Positions 60,365-64,000 of a stretch of DNA of 64,000 nucleotides are shown here, in pieces (position 1 is the first letter of the stretch; every line of letters starts with the position of its first letter). The notes beneath the pieces were generated by a model. The model saw only the letters and a program-made list of their open reading frames with translations. It made no database searches and was not told the origin of the DNA. The position numbers and the translations under genes were made by a program. This DNA comes from Streptomyces sp. NBC_01244. GTDB taxonomy: Bacteria; Actinomycetota; Actinomycetes; Streptomycetales; Streptomycetaceae. The stretch covers positions 7,006,001 through 7,070,000 of the forward strand of contig NZ_CP108488.1 of NCBI RefSeq assembly GCF_035987325.1, read 5' to 3'.

Positions 60365-60946
60365 TCAGAGGGTGTGGGCGGTGGGACGGTTCGGCGGCGG
60401 GACGGGCATGGCCGTGGTGGCCGGCCCGGGGGCCGAGACGCTCCGGCCTTCGGTTACGGCCGCGCTATTCCCCGGTGCCGGGTCGGCGGCGGCGTCGGCG
60501 AGCGCCTGGGTGATGAGCTGCTGGTCCTCACGGCGATCCGGGGCGGAGGCCAGGCGGCGCGAGAGCCGGTGTGCCTGGCGCCTGTATGTCTTCGCCGCGT
60601 GCACCAGTTCCTCGACAGCGCTCTTCAGGTTGTCGCGGCTCGCCTTCGGGGTCTCGTCGCCGTCCTCGTAGAGCAGAAATTCCGTACGGCGGTGGATGGC
60701 GAAGGTGCACATGGTGGCGGCGAAGGCTACCTGGGCGCCGGCTTCCGCCAGCTCGGCGAGGTTCTGGTGCCCGTCCTTCATGACGGCGTAGTGGCTGGTG
60801 GACAGGACGGCGAGCTGCTCCGTGTACTGCATCGCCAGCCCGTGCAGGCGGACGGCGATCGGCGCCAGTTCCCTCACGGGTTTCGCTATCTCTCCCACGC
60901 GTACGGTCTCCACCTCCGCACGCAGCGCCTCCAGCGTGGGTGCCAC
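60365..60946 (-). CDS. Unrecognised helical protein of the element
   Basis: 193 residues from GTG 60946. Similar coding resumes upstream in the same frame (TLQIIDLVEQTRRLGQ) but there is no start codon before an in-frame stop, so the true start is uncertain. Helical: VETVRVGEIAKPVRELAPIA, FAATMCTFAIHRRTEFLLYE, with a Pro/Ala tail. About 286 bp upstream (60947-61232) lack a clear gene; one frame reads LLQTADTANSHWEGAHVLLE, a possible relic. Confidence 0.58.
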   Translation of the reverse strand: MAPTLEALRAEVETVRVGEIAKPVRELAPIAVRLHGLAMQYTEQLAVLSTSHYAVMKDGHQNLAELAEAGAQVAFAATMCTFAIHRRTEFLLYEDGDETPKASRDNLKSAVEELVHAAKTYRRQAHRLSRRLASAPDRREDQQLITQALADAAADPAPGNSAAVTEGRSVSAPGPATTAMPVPPPNRPTAHTL

Positions 60947-61232
60947 CTGGCCGAGTCGGCGGGTCTGTTCGACCAGATCGATGATCTGCAGGGTGAACTC
61001 CGTTCATGGAATGCCGAGATGTGCGGGACGGCGAAGGGGTGGAATGCGAGGTCGTGGTCGGCGGGGTCAGCGTGTTGCGGGTGCCGGAGCCGCGCCGGTC
61101 GGGAGGGGGCGCGACGGGAGCGCCGTGGCCACGGGGCTGGGTGGCCAGTTCGAGCAGTACGTGGGCCCCCTCCCAGTGGCTGTTGGCCGTGTCGGCCGTC
61201 TGGAGGAGAGCTCCGGCAGCGCGGCCAGGGGC

Positions 61233-63023
61233 TTAGGCGGCCTTCCCGAAATCGGTCTTCTTCGGGGCGACCTTGGCGACAGCGCGGGCGGTGATGCCCT
61301 TCGAGGCGGCTGCCGAGGCGGCGGACAGGGTGTCGGCGCCGGGCTCCAGATACCAGGGCCGCAGGTCGAGCATGGCGGCGCGCATGCCCGTGGCGAAGCA
61401 GAGCGCGGTGCCCTTGGGGAGGGCGCGGATGGCGTCGGCGGGCAGGATCCGTTCCTGTCGCATGCTGATGCTGGTGGACTTCCCGGAGTCGGAGACGGAG
61501 GTGGACTTGGTCTCGACGTCGTGGTCGCCGATCAGCCTGCTGAGCTTGTCGGCGAAGTCCGGGTCGTCGATGCCGGAGCCGATCACCTTCACGGTGCTCG
61601 CGGACCACATGGCGTCCATGCCGGCGTCTCCCCAGACTTTCTGCCCCTGTCTGTAGGACTGGAGGATGGTGATCGGGATGATCCCGCGGGAGCCCAGGTG
61701 GGAGTACAGGTCGGGGAGGTCGCTGATCTTGCACACGTTGGCGGCCTCGTCGAGGATCGCCAGCATCGGCGGGTCCAGGCGTCCGCCGGCGCGCTCGGCC
61801 TGCGCGGTTGCGGCCCGCATTACTGAGTCCGCGCATGCCGCGATCAGTGCGCTCGCGCCGCCACCGCCGTCCTTCGAGAGCAGGAACAGGGTGTCGGTGC
61901 CGGTGACGAAGTCCGACGGCTGGAATTCGGCGATGCCCTTCTGCGGGGTGACCCAGGCCGCGATCTCCGAGTTCAGGAGGGCCGACGCGTACTGTCTCGC
62001 GGTCTCGTAGATCCCGTCTCTGGTCTCCGGTGGGCCCTCCACGGTGCCCTTGAGCTGGGAGGCGACCGCGGTGAAGCGGTGGTCGCGGAGGATGTCCAGC
62101 GGGGTGCGGTCTGCGGGGAAGGCGAGCCAGGCCATGACGTCGGTGATCGGCCGCTCGTCGAGGGCAGCGGCGAGGAAGAGCTGCGACAGGACGTTGCTGC
62201 CGGCCTTGGACCAGAAGTCGCCCTGCTGGCTCGCGTCCACGGAGGCGGCGAGGAAGTGCCCGGCCAACCGGCCTGCGCCTTCAAGGGACTTGGCGCCCGC
62301 GAGCGGGTTCCACCACATGGCCCGCTCGGTGTGGGCGATCTGCTGCGGGTCCATGGCCCAGACCCGGCCGACTTGGCCGCGGGCGTCATACGTAGTGGTA
62401 AAAGCGTCGCCTGCCGCTTTGTTCGAGGTGAGCAGTACGGGGCCGGGGGCAGCCAGGATCGCGGGGATCGCCAGGCATGTGGTCTTCCCGGAGCGCGGCG
62501 CCATGATCGCCACGGCGACGTCCTCGTAGCCCATGCGGACTTCATGCCTGCTGCCCTGGAGGTTGCCGAGGAGGATGCCGGTGTCCTTCGCGGCGATGCC
62601 CTTCGCGTCCTTCAGGCTTGGGCGCAGCGAGCGGGCCTTGGCGGTGATCGCCTTGGCGAGGAGCGGCTCGATGTCGGAACGTTTCGCCATCCCGGCGACG
62701 CGCTTGCGCTTCCTGCCGCCCGTGTTGTGGCGCCTCCACCAGACGAAGCCGGTCAGGACGAGCGCGAGGAGAAGCACCGAGGGCAGGATCCGGGTGGCGA
62801 TCAATAGCGCCGCCTCCCCGCTGTCCGGCCACAGGAGGTAGGGGTGGAGGAGGGCGTTGGCCGGCTGATAGGGAACCCAGGATCCGGTGCCGCTGACCCA
62901 GGCGAGCGTGTTTCCGCCGAGCCAGGCCAGCGTGGACAGGGGGACGATGACGGCCATGGCGCCGAGGAGCGCCTTGAAGGCTATGTCGTAGCCGTCACCA
63001 CTGGAGTTGGGGGAGTTGGACAA
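61233..63023 (-). CDS. VirD4/TraG-like conjugative coupling ATPase
   Basis: 596 residues from ATG 63023. Two N-terminal TM helices (AFKALLGAMAVIVPLSTLAW and LLIATRILPSVLLLALVLTG), then a RecA-like ATPase domain: Walker A MAPRSGKTTCLAIP (about 175-188), SNKAAGDAFTTTYDARGQVG, WWNPL (TraG-type box), Walker B LAILDEAANVCKI, then LQSYRQGQKVWGDAG (arginine-finger/IxxQ region). It recruits the DNA-relaxase complex and pumps DNA to the transfer apparatus. No relaxase or VirB-like gene is in the window, so they lie beyond 64 kb if present. This is the strongest evidence of conjugation. Confidence 0.92.
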   Translation of the reverse strand: MSNSPNSSGDGYDIAFKALLGAMAVIVPLSTLAWLGGNTLAWVSGTGSWVPYQPANALLHPYLLWPDSGEAALLIATRILPSVLLLALVLTGFVWWRRHNTGGRKRKRVAGMAKRSDIEPLLAKAITAKARSLRPSLKDAKGIAAKDTGILLGNLQGSRHEVRMGYEDVAVAIMAPRSGKTTCLAIPAILAAPGPVLLTSNKAAGDAFTTTYDARGQVGRVWAMDPQQIAHTERAMWWNPLAGAKSLEGAGRLAGHFLAASVDASQQGDFWSKAGSNVLSQLFLAAALDERPITDVMAWLAFPADRTPLDILRDHRFTAVASQLKGTVEGPPETRDGIYETARQYASALLNSEIAAWVTPQKGIAEFQPSDFVTGTDTLFLLSKDGGGGASALIAACADSVMRAATAQAERAGGRLDPPMLAILDEAANVCKISDLPDLYSHLGSRGIIPITILQSYRQGQKVWGDAGMDAMWSASTVKVIGSGIDDPDFADKLSRLIGDHDVETKSTSVSDSGKSTSISMRQERILPADAIRALPKGTALCFATGMRAAMLDLRPWYLEPGADTLSAASAAASKGITARAVAKVAPKKTDFGKAA

Positions 63024-63051
63024 GGGGGCGGTTCCAAGGGGGAGGGCTGGG

Positions 63052-63831
63052 TCAGCGGGAGCGGTGGGGCCGGGGCTGTACGGCAGGTCCGGGCGGGGCC
63101 GCAGAGCGGCACGGGACGGGGCTCCGGGAGATGAGGGCGTCGATACGTCGCTCCAGGGCGAAGGCTACGTCCGCGGCGGGCAGCTCCCGGATGCTGGTGT
63201 GCATGCGGTCGTGTCCCAGAGGGGGCGAGCGCTCGGGGTCACGGGGGAGCGGTGAGGGATCGGCCAGGGCCCGAGTGACCGCCGAGATCAGGTGCGCCGG
63301 GGTTCCGGCCCCGAACTGTGCCCGCCAGATCAGCCCCACAGGGTCGCCGCCGATGGCCACGTCGATGAACCAGGTGCCGGAGCCGGTCTCCGTGAAGTGC
63401 TCGACCTGCACGATGCCGTCAGGGGAGGTGAACCCGCTGTGGTCACGGGCCGGCTGCCATCCGACGTCCCGCAGTGGTTCGTACGGGCTGCCGCCGGCCG
63501 AGGGAGTCGCCGGGTCGGTGAGGGCGTCGGTGAACGCCGCGATGATCTCGGCCGGTGTGCGGGCGCCGAAGCTCGCCTGCCAGGCCGGTGTGCCGGCAGT
63601 CCGGGCATGGCGGATGACCCACCACGGCTGGTCCGGCTCGGGTTCGAGGTGGAGCAGAGCCTGCTGGTCGGGGCTGGCCAGCACAACGCGGGCGAGAAGG
63701 GGGTCGTGGCCGTAACTCCATCCGCTGGCTCGGTGGAGCGCGGCGGTGACCCAGGCCGGGTCGCCGGGTCCTGCGAGATAGCGAGGCCTGACGAGGGCCT
63801 GCTCGACGGAGGGCTCGTGTATCCGGCTCAC
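63052..63831 (-). CDS. DUF317 domain protein
   Basis: 259 residues from GTG 63831, its start overlapping the previous stop (GTGA). Two DUF317 repeats: about 35-105 (WSYGHDPLLARVVLASPDQQ, WWVIRHARTAGTPAWQASFG, ARTPAEIIAAFTDALTDP) and about 120-195 (VGWQPARDHSGFTSPDGIVQ, TWFIDVAIGGDPVGLIWRA, AGTPAHLISAVTRALADP). DUF317 is nearly confined to actinobacterial ICEs and plasmids. Role unknown; possibly in transfer or replication. 28 bp before the coupling ATPase. Confidence 0.85.
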   Translation of the reverse strand: MSRIHEPSVEQALVRPRYLAGPGDPAWVTAALHRASGWSYGHDPLLARVVLASPDQQALLHLEPEPDQPWWVIRHARTAGTPAWQASFGARTPAEIIAAFTDALTDPATPSAGGSPYEPLRDVGWQPARDHSGFTSPDGIVQVEHFTETGSGTWFIDVAIGGDPVGLIWRAQFGAGTPAHLISAVTRALADPSPLPRDPERSPPLGHDRMHTSIRELPAADVAFALERRIDALISRSPVPCRSAAPPGPAVQPRPHRSR

Positions 63832-64000
63832 CGCCGCAGCCCGACGGTGGAGTCCGCTGTCGAGGGCGGGGCCGGTGCCAGAGCAGGGGGCGCGGGTTTC
63901 CGGGAGGGCCTGGCTCGGGCGGCGGTGTCGATGTCGATCACAGATTGCCCGTGGAGGGCCCAGGCGTCGAGGTAGGCCCAGGCCTCCGCGTTTCGCTCGG
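63828..64000 (-). CDS. Partial CDS at window edge: C-terminus of a mobile-element protein
   Basis: The last 56 residues of a frame entering from the right edge: ERNAEAWAYLDAWALHGQSV then IDIDTAARARPSRK and a Pro/Ala tail, ending TGA 63828-63830 overlapping the next start. The body is beyond the window. The frame, strand and overlap place it in the same operon; function cannot be read. Confidence 0.65.
   Translation of the reverse strand, partial: ERNAEAWAYLDAWALHGQSVIDIDTAARARPSRKPAPPALAPAPPSTADSTVGLRR

Noticed and set aside
60947..61232. Possible gene between the coupling ATPase and the 193-aa protein
   Set aside because: Fragments such as LLQTADTANSHWEGAHVLLE look coding but lack a start and are followed by non-coding-like residues; reported only as a relic.

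Overview
The window is high-GC actinobacterial DNA and almost certainly comes from a Streptomyces chromosome. The evidence is GTG starts, third-position G/C bias, and many families typical of the genus (CutRS, DUF4193, DUF3093, DUF3710, DUF3159, DUF317, NF041680-type transposases). It divides into a conserved chromosomal part (about 1-21.75 kb) and an accessory part (about 21.75-64 kb, running off the right end).

Conserved part. A Pro/Thr-rich protein tail is followed by an FAD-linked oxidase and an overlapping MFS transporter, then ferrochelatase (hemH), an inositol-monophosphatase-family enzyme and a 57-residue protein. Next come the CutR/CutS two-component system, a DUF4193 zinc-ribbon protein, a membrane-associated protein, DUF3093, a hotdog thioesterase overlapping dut, and DUF3710. 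Then follow kdpD/kdpE (no kdpFABC in the window), an OB-fold protein, DUF3159, two overlapping TrkA-type K+ channel regulators, an APC permease and a TRAM-domain m5U RNA methyltransferase. Several hairpin terminators and two possible leaderless promoters mark transcription units. The kdpDE/TrkA/permease block suggests an ion and osmotic homeostasis neighbourhood.

Accessory part A (about 22-45 kb). This is a patchwork of broken genes, insertion-sequence debris and secreted-protein genes. Its main feature is a mirror arrangement. Two paralogous giant secreted proteins (1339 and about 1364 aa) each join an N-terminal propeller-like region, a lytic-transglycosylase-like domain, a golvesin-like beta domain and a C-terminal SGNH/GDSL hydrolase. 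They point outwards in opposite orientations, and each is followed by a strong hairpin and then a small multi-pass membrane protein. Between them lies a ~280-bp inverted repeat, one copy on each side of a core with an IS110 relic, two small secreted or membrane-anchored proteins, an IS5-like element that appears to carry a small passenger gene, and an NF041680-type transposase with a single in-frame stop. To the right is an IS relic with a broken barstar-like gene between its inverted repeats.

Accessory part B (about 45-52 kb). A minus-strand operon encodes a MacB-like ABC exporter (permease, ATPase, and adaptor with a peptidoglycan-binding domain) plus a lipoprotein. It diverges from a secreted ricin-type lectin. 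The lipoprotein resembles the membrane-anchored protein at 30.9 kb. An IS630 fragment and a PD-(D/E)XK-like/DUF5655 protein follow.

Accessory part C (about 52-64 kb). All genes are on the minus strand and resemble part of an integrative conjugative element: VirD4/TraG-like coupling ATPase, two DUF317 proteins, a protein with two DnaB N-terminal-like domains but no helicase domain, a frameshifted C5-cytosine methyltransferase, a SAM methyltransferase and several unrecognised proteins. Neither end of the element nor an att site or tRNA is visible.

All assignments come from reading the sequence and recalling families; no database search was run. No CRISPR array, rRNA or tRNA was seen.
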